A DNA stretch of 64,000 nt, from contig JAEUBA010000107.1 in the NCBI GenBank assembly GCA_018257865.1, positions 22,726-86,725 on the forward strand, given 5' to 3'. A model generated the notes under the pieces. That model worked only from the letters and a program-made list of their open reading frames with translations. It searched no databases and was not told the origin of the DNA. Shown in pieces: positions 10,127 through 19,809 of the stretch (the first letter of the stretch is position 1; every line of letters begins with the position of its first letter). A program made the translations under genes and the position numbers. This DNA comes from Stereocaulon alpinum (taxonomy: Eukaryota; Ascomycota; Lecanoromycetes; Lecanorales; Stereocaulaceae).

Positions 10127-11611
10127 TTACTGCTTCGATCGAGGCCGTCCACGTTCTCCTTTAACTACTTTGTTTTGGTATTTCCAAGCCTTCTTGCCTT
10201 CAATGGGCTCCAGATAGCCATTAACATGGACCCCTCCAACCAAGTCTATTTCATTAGCTCTTGCCTTAGCCTTGCCCATAGCTTCTTTGGCCTTGGTAAT
10301 CACTGTAGATGTATAATTACCATCCAAGTATCGCCTTTCTGTATAGCCTTCAACCCCCTCTGCCAGAGTCCTGAACTTTATGCTCTCCCCGAAGAGGCTA
10401 GCACATTGAGCAGCAGCTTTCTCGACCACAGCAGAACCCCAGCCTGTCATAGACGCAACGCCAAGAACATCACACCAGTCTCGTAGACCGAGGCGTGGTT
10501 TGTGTTGGTGAATCTTGTGAGCATTGGAATTGTCCGAGAAAGGTCTGCCGTCCATGACCTTGCTCTTCGACCGAGACTTGCTTTTGCTAGCCACGGTGTA
10601 ATCTGACTCTGATTTTGATGATACATCAGAAGTCGATCTAGCGTTTGTATTCTTCGAAGATTCACCCTTCTTCCTCTTCCTAGCACTACCCTGTGATGCT
10701 TGTCGTCCTCTTGATATGCTCCGATATTGGCTTGCCGAATCGTCCATGGGCAAGCATACAGCGCTTCTTGCATGATGCAATCCCATTAGCAGAGCATCAA
10801 ACTCAGTCAAGACATGTTGAACCGTGGGTCGTAAGATCTCGCTTGCTCGTTCATCGTCTGCCATGACCACAGGCTTCAAATTCGTAAGCCCCCCCCTTGC
10901 AGTGTCCACATTGTCTGAATCTCGCTCCTCGAACCTGAGCCTCGCTTTCCGCAATATTTGAGCCACTATAAGCTCTCTCAAGGCATCACCAAGCATCTTT
11001 GGCCTCCCGATGTAAGGAGCAGGAAGAGGAGCCCTTTTCTCCCAATGTGTCTCCTCCTCTCGTGGAACTACCTCAGGCGGCAAAGGCCAAGCTGTCCAGG
11101 CCTTCGGCGGTTTCCAACCATCGCTATCAGCGGCTTCATCTTTATCCTCAGATATTTCGGAGTGACGACGTTCATCTCGACCCTCTTGCCTCCGCTTCAA
11201 TTTGAATGCATTGTAGAGATGTGCGCCAAGGTCCTTTGCAGTCAATTGATCTAGACTTGATGCTAGCTCTCTCTCCGGAACTGTCCAGTTGCGCCATGTA
11301 GAAGCTGGGCCGTGGAACTTGTTTGGGCGTGATGGTAGAGGCGGGGAGGTGGGGAGGTCTTCGTTGGAGCTTTCGTTCAATGCTCTTTGGGCCCCATCGC
11401 TTCCATCATCTTTAGCCCGAGAAAAGAGTTCAGGTTTCTCAAGCGTTTGTTCCCTTGTTGGAGTATCGTGGGGACTGGGTACATCGGACAACTGTTCGCT
11501 GGCCGAGTCCAGCTCTTCATCCTCCACCGAACCCTGATCCTGAGGGCGTTGTGCAGAATGAAAGGGTTCGTCGGGGAAGTGAGATCTTGAATGCTCTGGG
11601 GAGGAAGACAT
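10127..11611 (-). CDS. RRN9: RNA polymerase I-specific initiation factor, Rrn9-like
   Basis: A single exon of 494 residues. After an acidic, Ser/Pro-rich N terminus comes TWRNWTVPERELASSLDQL and then DLGAHLYNAFKLKRR, which matches my memory of the conserved Rrn9 block in filamentous fungi. A proline/tryptophan segment (KAWTAWPLPPEVVPREEE) and a linker rich in Lys/Ser/Arg follow (RKRKKGESS, KSKSRSKSK). The C-terminal conserved segment reads LRDWCDVLGVASMTGWGSAV followed by EKAAAQCASLFGESIKFRTL, ending in a basic GERGRPRSKQ. In yeast Rrn9 belongs to the upstream activating factor that recruits RNA polymerase I to rDNA promoters, so a nucleolar role is expected. The name rests on recalled motif similarity, not on a search. 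No intron or defect is seen. Confidence 0.72.
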   Translation of the reverse strand: MSSSPEHSRSHFPDEPFHSAQRPQDQGSVEDEELDSASEQLSDVPSPHDTPTREQTLEKPELFSRAKDDGSDGAQRALNESSNEDLPTSPPLPSRPNKFHGPASTWRNWTVPERELASSLDQLTAKDLGAHLYNAFKLKRRQEGRDERRHSEISEDKDEAADSDGWKPPKAWTAWPLPPEVVPREEETHWEKRAPLPAPYIGRPKMLGDALRELIVAQILRKARLRFEERDSDNVDTARGGLTNLKPVVMADDERASEILRPTVQHVLTEFDALLMGLHHARSAVCLPMDDSASQYRSISRGRQASQGSARKRKKGESSKNTNARSTSDVSSKSESDYTVASKSKSRSKSKVMDGRPFSDNSNAHKIHQHKPRLGLRDWCDVLGVASMTGWGSAVVEKAAAQCASLFGESIKFRTLAEGVEGYTERRYLDGNYTSTVITKAKEAMGKAKARANEIDLVGGVHVNGYLEPIEGKKAWKYQNKVVKGERGRPRSKQ

Positions 11612-13422
11612 TTTGTTGTATCCGGCTCAATGGTAGAAGAGTCTTTAGAATATTGAGGGTAACTTGTAGATTCTCTAGTAGGGGGTGCTGGCTACTTATG
11701 TGCTCCAGGTGGTGGCGCGCTAGCGATTGACTAAGCAACAGGCCTGAGGTGATATTCTAACGAGAGTAGAGGCTGTTGTGATGTGGCTATCTCGCCCCGT
11801 ACCTCTGATTTGAGGGAGATGAGGCTTCCGATGAATTTGGTGTTCATGTGCCATGTTTTTCGAATCTTAAGAGCATTTAGCGGACAATATTATAGAAGCA
11901 TCGGCTTTTGCTTCACTATCATATTGTAGAGCACTTCGAGATGCTTGACGGACGTTATTCGATAATACAAACCGACCTAGTATGGTCAATTGTACGCTAG
12001 CATCGGAGGCTCCCTAAAGTAGGTAGGTACAGAATATGAACACCTCGGGCTACTAGGCTCAGCAGCTTTAAGCCAATGACCATATTCACGAACTCGCTTC
12101 GTTGCCTCAAAGCGGTTCAACAGCTCTATGATAAGTAGAGTAGCAGGGTATCCGCCCGAGGTGTCCATACCCCGTGAGCGAAAGGCACTAAGGGAACTTA
12201 GGTACAGTAGCGCTGGGCACGCGGGTAACGCCCCACCAAAAGGACTCCACAAAATCACCAAGACGCTAGCAAAGAGCGGCTGCCCCCACTCGAGGAGGTT
12301 GTGCCCATTTCAGGATGCCAAACAATCACAACAACCATAGACTATCAACGACTCCTTAGTGTCCATGTCGTTCTCGAGAGATCCGCGTATAGCCGTATAA
12401 ACAGGTCCCAATGTATATACCCTTTGATTACTCTACGTAGCGATCCGTTGGAATTGTGACATGACGTGGGCATTGGATTTCAAGACTTTTATTTCAGGCT
12501 CCAGAATACCTTAACAGGCAACCGAACTTGGCCGCAAGGCGGAGAGGGAGTCCGTTGTAGCGCCGATACTACTAAGCTACGTTGAACCGTGCGTAGGCAA
12601 AACATACATACACACACCTGCAAGAACCTCGTCTGTGTCCCCCGCACTCTCAGCAGATCAGCAGATCCGCCTGATAAAGCGTGCGTACTAGCAAGTCAAG
12701 AGTCCTTTAGCTTTTCCAGTGATGCTTAGAGCTCCGATCATTGTACCTGGGAGACTTCCTCCCATGTGGATGCTGCAGCATTCCGCGGCCGTCAAGCTTC
12801 TGGAGATGTAACGTGTGAGGTCTATAGGTAGAGCGGGATTGCCGAGAGTCTCCATATGGAACCTTCCTCAAAACGTGCAAGCCAATCTGTTTGGCCGATT
12901 TTTCGGATCTCGACGTAGACGAAGCCGGTATCGAGCTATTGCGGCATCACGTCTTTGCAGAAGACTCGAGGGCAAAGATTTTACTTTTCCCTAACGGCCT
13001 GATTATGACATTCTGTTTTCGCCTTGAGCTGCCAAGCTCTGCTATGTAAAAGCGCTTTTCTCACAACACCGCCTAGTCTTCTTCATGCCGTAGGGTGTCC
13101 AGCTTCTCTCCGGTCTATGCTCCTACTCTGTCCTAGGGGGGCTTCTGGTAGGTATTCTCCAATGCCGTCAGCAATGACGCTCCTATACTCAATCTCGAAA
13201 CCCGGAACGGGTGTCAGGTGCTCCATCCCTCGTAAGAGCCCAGTTGGCACGATGCCATGTTTGGGAATCCAGCTGCGGGTACTCAACGAACTTTTGAATA
13301 AACGATACGCACAATTGAAATCCGATTAATCTGCGACGCCTGGGTGTCAGTAGATGCAACACGATGAATCGACTCGACAGTCATTCTGTAACAACATTTG
13401 TTCATGCAAGTCTCTTTATGTA
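11612..13422. other. 1.8-kb gene-poor spacer
   Basis: Only short open frames occur, on both strands, around 12.1-12.3 kb and 13.0-13.3 kb. None has a recognisable motif, a plausible splice-connected partner or a gene-like start. Composition is normal, with no loss of CpA/TpG. It holds the Rrn9-like promoter on its left end. I see no tRNA or repeat. Confidence 0.5.
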
Positions 13423-13828
13423 TCACGCTGTTCGAACTCCCATAATGGGCTGCCCTTGCTCCGCCTTCTCCCGTGCGAGTTGTTTTTCCTCTTCTTCCGG
13501 TGTCCTGGTATGTAGTTGAAGGGCGTGTATGCCGCCTGCCCGGTCCAGCTCTTCTTTCAACAATGCATACACCATTCGGTGTCTTGCGGGTTGCATCTTT
13601 GATTTGAAAGCTTCAGACGTAATCACGAGGCGGAAATGTGTTTCCTTCGAGACACTACCCTGCATAGCTTTGTGATGGGAGTGCATGCTTGAGTCGTTGT
13701 AAATTTCGAGAGTGGTGGGATTCAATGCTTCCACAATCTGGTAAATGGTCAGCTTCAGGATATAAGTAGGTGAATCCAATTGATCATGCCTTTATCCGCA
13801 TGGCATCTTCGACGGGTGTTGTAGACAT
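13423..13828 (-). CDS. BolA-family protein (Fe-S cluster maturation/iron signalling)
   Basis: Two exons: 13790-13828 and 13423-13737 (354 nt, 117 residues). The N terminus reads MSTTPVEDAMRIK and joins IVEALNPTTLEIYNDSS. It continues SHHKAMQGSVSKETHFRLVI, FKSKMQPARHRMVYALLKEEL and GGIHALQLHTRTPEEE. This is a complete BolA domain with its conserved His residues. BolA proteins work with monothiol glutaredoxins to bind and deliver [2Fe-2S] clusters; whether this one is mitochondrial or cytosolic cannot be told from the short N terminus. The 52-nt intron must start with GC (AAG|GCATGA) because no usable GT exists between the start codon and the acceptor, and the join restores the family sequence exactly. 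The gene is divergent to homocitrate synthase, with 424 bp between the two start codons. Confidence 0.92.
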
Positions 13829-14252
13829 GGTTGAAATTTGTCTTGCAAACCTCAATGCACCTTGACGTAGCATTACTCGTTCTAGAAGCCTATACTTATG
13901 GCCAAGGCCCGAGTATAACCAGCTGGCGATTTGGAATAGGATGAGAAGCAATCCAAGGTTAGGAGAGGAGGTGAATGGATTGAGCCTGTTAGCGGTTAAG
14001 CTTGGCTAAGGAGATGGTCCTGGGGAGCGGAAAAGGGTCCGCAAATAAAATTAATGATAAGGCTAGGCGAGGTGCGCCGGTCCGGTCATCGGCTTCCCCC
14101 ACAGTAGCTACAGTACATGGAAATGAGAAGTTCTGACTGTCCATTTGTGACTCAACTTTCCCCCTCAAAGGATCCTCCCAGGTCAACACACATCTCGCTG
14201 TTCACAACACCAATTACACCAAGTACCCTCTAGACCACGCATTCCTGCAATC
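13829..14252. promoter_or_regulatory. Bidirectional promoter between bolA and homocitrate synthase
   Basis: The start codons of two divergent genes bound this 424-bp region, so it must contain both promoters. It includes an AT-rich stretch near 14045-14065 and one exact TGACTCA site (listed separately). Confidence 0.6.
14148..14154. promoter_or_regulatory. TGACTCA, Gcn4/CpcA-type cross-pathway control element
   Basis: A perfect palindromic TGACTCA lies 99-105 bp upstream of the homocitrate synthase start codon. This is the binding site of the fungal bZIP regulator Gcn4/CpcA, which activates amino-acid biosynthesis genes on starvation. Placement directly upstream of a lysine-pathway gene makes it credible; a 7-mer can also occur by chance. 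Confidence 0.55.
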
Positions 14253-16208
14253 ATGTGTTCCTCTTGCAATGGAGATTCCGCCCCGGCAGCCAATGGCCAT
14301 TCCAATGGCATCATTGCCAACGGGCACACCAACGGGACTACCAATGGCGCAACTGATCACACTCCTCACAATCCGCGTCAAATGCCTTTCTCCCTCCCTA
14401 GCGACTACCTCTCGAACGTGTCGAACTTCAAGGCAATACCACCCTCCAATTGCAATTTTCGGATGCTTGGGCCTCTTGCTAATAGAAAACCAGATCATTG
14501 AGAGTACACTTCGTGAAGGAGAACAATTCGCAAACGCCTTCTTCGATACGGACACCAAGATACGAATAGCCAAGGCCCTTGATGAGTTCGGAGTGGAGTA
14601 TATCGAATTGACGAGCCCTGCCAGCTCTGAGCAATCTAGACTCGACTGTGAGAAGATCTGCAGCCTCGGGTTGAAGGCCAAGATCCTTACCCACGTGAGA
14701 TGCAACATGCAAGATGCCCGGATTGCTGTGGAGACCGGCGTCGACGGCCTGGATATAGTCATTGGGACCTCACCACAGCTCATGCAGCATTCGCATGGCA
14801 AGAGCATGGACTACATTCGGGTACGCTGCCTGTTAGACGTCTCGGTATTCAACACACCGAATCACTAACACTCATGTAGGAGACTGCACTCGAAGTCGTC
14901 CAATTCGTCAAGAGCAAGGGGCTGGAAGTGAGATTTTCCTCAGAAGACAGCTTCAGAAGTGATCTGGTCGATCTTCTAAACATGTATTCAAGACCCATTG
15001 CCCCTATATGACCTGTCTAATTAATCCTCAGATACTCTGCGGTGGATAAGATTGGTGTGAACCGCGTTGGCATCGCAGAGTAAGTCGTCAACTCATACCA
15101 CCTCTCCGCGCGCTCTGCTGACAAGCCTCAGTACCATTGGGGTTGCAAACCCTAGACAAGTCTATGAATTGGTAAAAGCTCCCTCGCGCGAGTCATTTGG
15201 TTGTAGCCTATGGTCATAAGCACAACTCAGCTAATTAAGAGCAGATTAGAACCCTTCGCGGATGCGTCCGAGCGGACATCGAAACACATTTTCACAATGA
15301 CACCGGATGCGCGATCGCAAACGCATACTGTGCTCTTGAGGCCGGCGCGACTCACGTTGATACCTCTGTCTTGGGTATTGGCGAGCGAAATGGCATCAGT
15401 AAGCACGTCCTCGTTGAAATGCATCAAAGTCGTGGATGAGGCTGACAGTACAAAGCTCCACTGGGTGGGTTTGTTGCGAGAATGCTAGTCGCTAACAGGG
15501 ATTACGTGAGGGGCAAGTACGATTTAACAAAGCTGAAGGCAAGCTTCCATCCACTTTCAGACACCTGCGCCTAACGTTCTCAAGGCCATCGAAGATCTCG
15601 TCGCAGATGCAGTCGAGGTAAACATACCGTTCAACAACCCTGTTACAGGATTTTGTAGGTTTCTCACGCTCTTTTCGTACAATCTACGAAGCTGACATGG
15701 ATGGCAAGGCGCTTTCACCCACAAGGCAGGCATACATGCCAAAGCTATCATTGCTAACCCAACCACGTACGAGATTATCAACCCTGCCGACTTTGGGATG
15801 ACTCGTTATGTGCACTTTACTTCACGTCTAACTGGCTGGAACGCTATTAAGAGCCGTGTGAGTCAGCTAGGACTCGAGATGACGGATAGCCAAATCAAGC
15901 AATGCACCACGCGGATTAAGGCTATGGCCGATGTTCGCAAGCTCGCCATTGAGGATACAGACTCAATCATCCACACCTTCCACGCAAACTTATCTGTGGG
16001 TCACGGCGAGGAGAAGCCTCTCTTAGATGACATGACCCCTGAGGAGAGACGGCAATTTGCACAGAAGGAGGCAGAGCTCCGTCTGGAACCGGAATCCAAG
16101 GAGCTAGACGAGGTAGTCGAACGCCAGAATGATTTGCTGGCCACAAACGGTATTGACAGCACCAATGGTGTGAAGACTCTGAACGGAGAGGCCACTGCAG
16201 CCGCATAG
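14253..16208 (+). CDS. LYS21: Homocitrate synthase (first step of lysine biosynthesis)
   Basis: Nine exons: 14253-14432, 14494-14820, 14880-14983, 15032-15079, 15132-15171, 15245-15398, 15456-15538, 15585-15654 and 15709-16208. The sum is 1506 nt (501 residues). The enzyme condenses acetyl-CoA with 2-oxoglutarate to homocitrate, the committed step of the alpha-aminoadipate pathway. A Gly/Asn-rich leader (NGHSNGIIANGHTNG) precedes the catalytic barrel: FKIIESTLREGEQFANAFFD, YIELTSPASSEQSR, LTHVRCNM, VRFSSEDSFRSD and KIGVNRVGIADTIGVANP. It continues with metal-binding ETHFHNDTGCA, DTSVLGIGERNGITPLGG, YVRGKYDLTKLKAIEDLVAD and FTHKAGIHAKAI. The C-terminal part after FGMTRYV should be the lysine-feedback region. 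Introns 1 and 7 start with GC (AAG|GCAATA and AAG|GCAAGC); both are needed to keep the conserved blocks. A TGACTCA element lies upstream. The gene appears intact. Confidence 0.95.
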
Positions 16209-16794
16209 AGGAGAGGAGTATCCGCCCTTGCATATTCCGCTACTCTAATTATTGGCCGTGCAGCATTTGCTTGATACCCAACGGCGTCCACAAAGCCAAA
16301 ATCTTGGTTTTTTCATAAGGTTTTGCGATATACGTCTATAGTAAGAAGAAAATTCTTGCATCTGTAGGGGCACTTCATTCGACATTGTTTGTACCCAGTC
16401 AGGGGAAAAGCAAATAGGCATTTCGATTGATGATGAGCATGTACTGTACATACCCAGCCGTGCCAGAGATACGGTACCTGTTCCTGTGAACAGGCTTAGA
16501 AATCAATGAATCTGCTTAACATGAGGTTGCATTTTATGATGTATCCCAATCTTGTATGGGCTATAAAACAGACCACGACCTTAGCGAGCTTCCCCCCCAG
16601 AGTCGTTCCCTAGAGAAGTTGTAGGCTGTCCACATGACCCCTGCAAGGGCACAACGCGATCGCGGGAGCAACTCCGCAATTTGGTCTCTACCTACGTCAC
16701 CAGAAGCGCCTATCTCCTCAGCCTCCAAGCCTTGTCTGCACCATGCAGGGGCCTGTCCTTCAGCTTCTTGGTCAATAGTTATGTCCAGAAGAAT
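16209..16794. other. Intergenic region between homocitrate synthase and the acyl-CoA synthetase
   Basis: 586 bp containing the 3' flank of the lysine gene and the promoter of the ligase gene. No other feature is seen. Confidence 0.4.
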
Positions 16795-18818
16795 ATGCTA
16801 ACACACCTTTTGCGACGCCTGCATTTACCAAAGCCTCCAATTGCTATTGCGCGACACAATTGGAGACACATCACAATCCCACACCATCCGCGAATGGCTT
16901 CCACTTTCCCCGACCTACCCATCTTCCGCGCAATCGCAAGCCACGATCCTCAAAGTACAGCAATTATACATTCCAAGTCAGCTCGGCGATTCACATACGG
17001 CGAGCTCCTGAAAGACGTGGAAGATGCGAAGATTCAGCTCTACAATCGATTGAGGTCTATATCTCCTGAGGCCATTGGAGGCCAAAGGGTTGCCTTTCTC
17101 GTGGAGAATGGATACGACTATGTAGGTACGATCTACAAAAGGGTTTCAACTGTGGGCACTAGTAGCTGATACCTTACAGTAACACTCCTCTCCATCTTTG
17201 CTTGTGACAACATCGCTGTCCCTCTTTCGTCTGGTTTTCCTGCCAGCGAGCTCCGCTACATACTCGAGAACAGCGAGGCGGTAACGCTTTTGTCGTCGCA
17301 CAAGTTTCAGGACAAAGCGGAGGAGACTCTCAAAGAGGGGCTGGAGCATCTACAACGGAAGCCTGTGCTGAACGTCGTGGAGAAGAGACGCCAAGGTAGC
17401 GGACATGATGACGTCCAACTAGTGACCTTACCTATAAACAAGGGTGGCATGATGCTCTACACGTCAGGAACGACAAGTCGGCCGGTAGGGAAGTCTTGGG
17501 TTTTATTGCTTCCGGATGCTGACACATCTCATAGAAAGGCGTCCTTCTCCCGGAAAGTGTTATTACCGCGCAAGCTCAATCTCTCCACAAGGCCTGGAAC
17601 TACACACCTCGAGACCATCTGCTACATGTTCTTCCCCTTCATCATATCCATGGGACGGTTAACGCCCTCCTCACACCTCTCTTCGCCGGCTCGACCATTG
17701 AGTTCATGTTTCCTTTCAACGTTGACGCTGTCTGGGAGAGACTGGCCGCGCCATTCCTAGCCGAAGGAAAGAGCAAGAAACCTGTAACATTCTTCACGGT
17801 GGTGCCTACAATTTATAATCGCCTCCTCGGCTCCCATGATAAGCTTGATGCACCTACGCAGGAAGCGATTAAGAAGGCATTGGCACCAGAAAGTCTACGG
17901 CTCAACATATCCGGATCAGCAGCGCTACCAACGCCAACAAAGAAAGCCTGGACAGAGCTTAGTGGTGGTAACGTTCTGCTAGAGCGGTACGGTATGACTG
18001 AAGTAGGCATGGCACTAAGCTGCGGCTTGGACTTCAGAGACCGAGTGGATGGTAGTGTTGGCTGGCCTCTTCCATCAGTCCAGGTGCGTCTAGTGGATAG
18101 CGATACGCACGAAGTCATACCAATTGGTCAGGAGGTTGGAAAAGATGGAAAGGAAAGGGAGGGAGAAATACAATTGCGTGGTCCAACCGTATTCAAGGAA
18201 TATTGGCGTAATGAGAAAGCAACATCAGAAGAATTTGTCCCAGGCAAGGACGGTGGAGGCAAATGGTTTAAGACTGGAGATATTGCAACGCGCCGCATAG
18301 TCGATGGTGCCGGACAAAGCGGACAGGACTGGGCCAAGGGTCCTATGTACTTTATTCGAGGTCGGAAGAGTACAGACATCATCAAGACTGGGGGTGAGAA
18401 GGTTAGCGCCTTAGAGATCGAGAGGGAATTGTTATCATTGTAAGTGGCCTCGATGCATATTGATAGTTTTGAAGCTGACAGTAGATCCAGACCCCAAGTC
18501 GCGGAAGCTGCTGTCGTTGGCGTGGCATCAGAGCAATGGGGCCAGAAAGTGGCCGCTGTCATCGTCCTCAATCCGGCTCATGCACAGACTGGCAAGGGTG
18601 GTAAGACTTGGGGCATTATGGACATGCGAAGAGCATTGAAGGAAAAACTGGCAAACTATAAAATCCCGCAAGAGCTGAAGGTAGTTGAAGACTTACCCAA
18701 AAACGCCATGGGCAAGAGTGAGTCTCATCCTAGTTTCTGTCACATCGTCTCTTTGCTAATTGTTATGACAGTCAATAAGAAAAGCCTAGTGAAAGAAATC
18801 TTTGGACCTGATGCCTGA
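16795..18818 (+). CDS. AMP-forming acyl-CoA synthetase, malonyl-CoA synthetase (ACSF3)-like, mitochondrial
   Basis: Five exons: 16795-17125, 17180-17484, 17535-18439, 18491-18717 and 18772-18818. The sum is 1815 nt (604 residues). The first Met opens MLTHLLRRLHLPKPPIAIAR, an Arg-rich, acid-free presequence typical of mitochondrial import; an alternative Met (MASTFPDLP) would give a cytosolic form. The ANL fold is complete: P-loop MLYTSGTTSRPKG, LPLHHIHGTVNALL, RYGMTEVGMAL, WFKTGDIA, the hinge region RGRKSTDIIKTGGEKVSALE, and the C-terminal catalytic Lys in NAMGKINKKSLVKE. The HHIHG block resembles malonyl-CoA synthetases (ACSF3/MatB), which activate malonate inside mitochondria. Substrate choice is inference. 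For intron 3 I took the acceptor at 18490; the one at 18484 would add two residues and keep frame. Confidence 0.88.
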
Positions 18819-18918
18819 AATAGGAGATCGCTGTATAGAATTCTGAACTCGGAATCTCTCTCGCTAAGCTCCCTCCTGATGTCCCACAAGTTGACCCCCA
18901 GTTTCCATCAGATGTCTT

Positions 18919-19416
18919 TCAACTCTCCACTGCAGCCGTCTCATTACCAATACTAGCAGAGTGCAGAGACCTAACCAGCGAAATCTTGATAGCCCTATGA
19001 GACCCAATACTAATCGTCCCACCAGTATGCTTGAAACCATGCCCTGCCTTACAATCCTGACTTACTTTCATAGCCGCTACCTTAATCTCAGGCCATGAGC
19101 TCTTCTCTGGCGCTGCATTTTCTGCCAGCTCTATCTTGAGTTCACAGGTACCACTGGATTCCATGACTGGGAGCTGGAAAATGTCGAATTCGCCGCCACG
19201 ATGGTAGTAGCCGACTTTTCTAATTAGGGGAAGGATTTCGATGGCGTCGTTGCAGTCTTGGTATTCGGGTCGGAAGTGGAATAATCTGAACGGGGTGCAG
19301 TCGACTTGGATGTTGGAAGGGTTACTAGTGGTCGTGTTAAGGGTTTGGGCGTGTGTTAAGGAGAGTATTTGTGAGATAAGGGTGGTTAAGAGTAGAATGA
19401 ACAATTGAACGGGCAT
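18919..19416 (-). CDS. Small secreted protein, function unknown
   Basis: 165 residues, starting MPVQLFILLLTTLISQILSL and followed by THAQ. This is a clear signal peptide with a plausible cleavage site after Ala near residue 23. The frame is open for 51 codons further upstream, but that extension has no signal character, so I chose the internal Met. The mature part has four Cys (in VDCTPF, YQDCND, GTCELK and SQDCKAGHG), which could form two disulfides. It also has potential N-glycosylation sites (LNTTTSNPS, GNETA). I do not recognise a family. Size, secretion and Cys content are compatible with an extracellular effector-like or cell-wall protein, but nothing shows a host-directed role. It lies tail to tail with the ligase gene (100 bp between stops). 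Confidence 0.7.
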   Translation of the reverse strand: MPVQLFILLLTTLISQILSLTHAQTLNTTTSNPSNIQVDCTPFRLFHFRPEYQDCNDAIEILPLIRKVGYYHRGGEFDIFQLPVMESSGTCELKIELAENAAPEKSSWPEIKVAAMKVSQDCKAGHGFKHTGGTISIGSHRAIKISLVRSLHSASIGNETAAVES

Positions 19417-19809
19417 TGCTCCAAAGCCAAAGTGATCAATAGCAAGTGTTGAAATTTGGCACTCAAAGAATGCAGATGCTGTACCGAATGTCGTGGAGAA
19501 GTTTGCGCATATTAAAGAGCAGATCTCACTTGTTTCATAGATTGCTAGTTCTCCGTTTGGGAGCCGCATGGGATAATGCTTAATTGATTGCGTGGTGGCT
19601 GGCTTCTAGGTGACGGTCGCGACAAAGCGCGATAACTGTGCCGCTTCCAGGATGTCAGTATCCTCGAAAATGTAGCGCAGCGCGTGGAAACTTGCTGGCG
19701 CAGCAGTACTTATGGGGTTCTGGCGGAAACAAGCATCGATTCCGACAGATGAGCAAGCTGGTAAATTCTAGACTAATCGTTACACTCTTACCAAAACTGC
19801 AAACGTCAC
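19417..19809. other. Short spacer between the secreted-protein gene and the reductase gene
   Basis: 393 bp containing the promoter side of the secreted-protein gene and the terminator side of the large reductase gene. No further feature is supported. Confidence 0.4.

Noticed and set aside
13083..13286. 67-codon minus-strand frame resembling an enzyme fragment
   Set aside because: The resemblance (LTPVPGFEIEYR) is too short to support a family, and the flanks are non-coding.
11986..13329. Several 65-100-codon frames in the spacer left of bolA
   Set aside because: Frames on opposite strands overlap each other, none has a motif or plausible intron structure, and composition does not favour coding.
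14433..14493. Disrupted homocitrate synthase at the end of exon 1
   Set aside because: A GC-AG intron joins FK to IIESTLREGEQ in phase; no disruption is needed.
17485..17534. Frameshift in the acyl-CoA synthetase after the TSGTTSRP motif
   Set aside because: A 50-nt GT-AG intron restores KGVLLPES exactly in frame, so the gene is intact.
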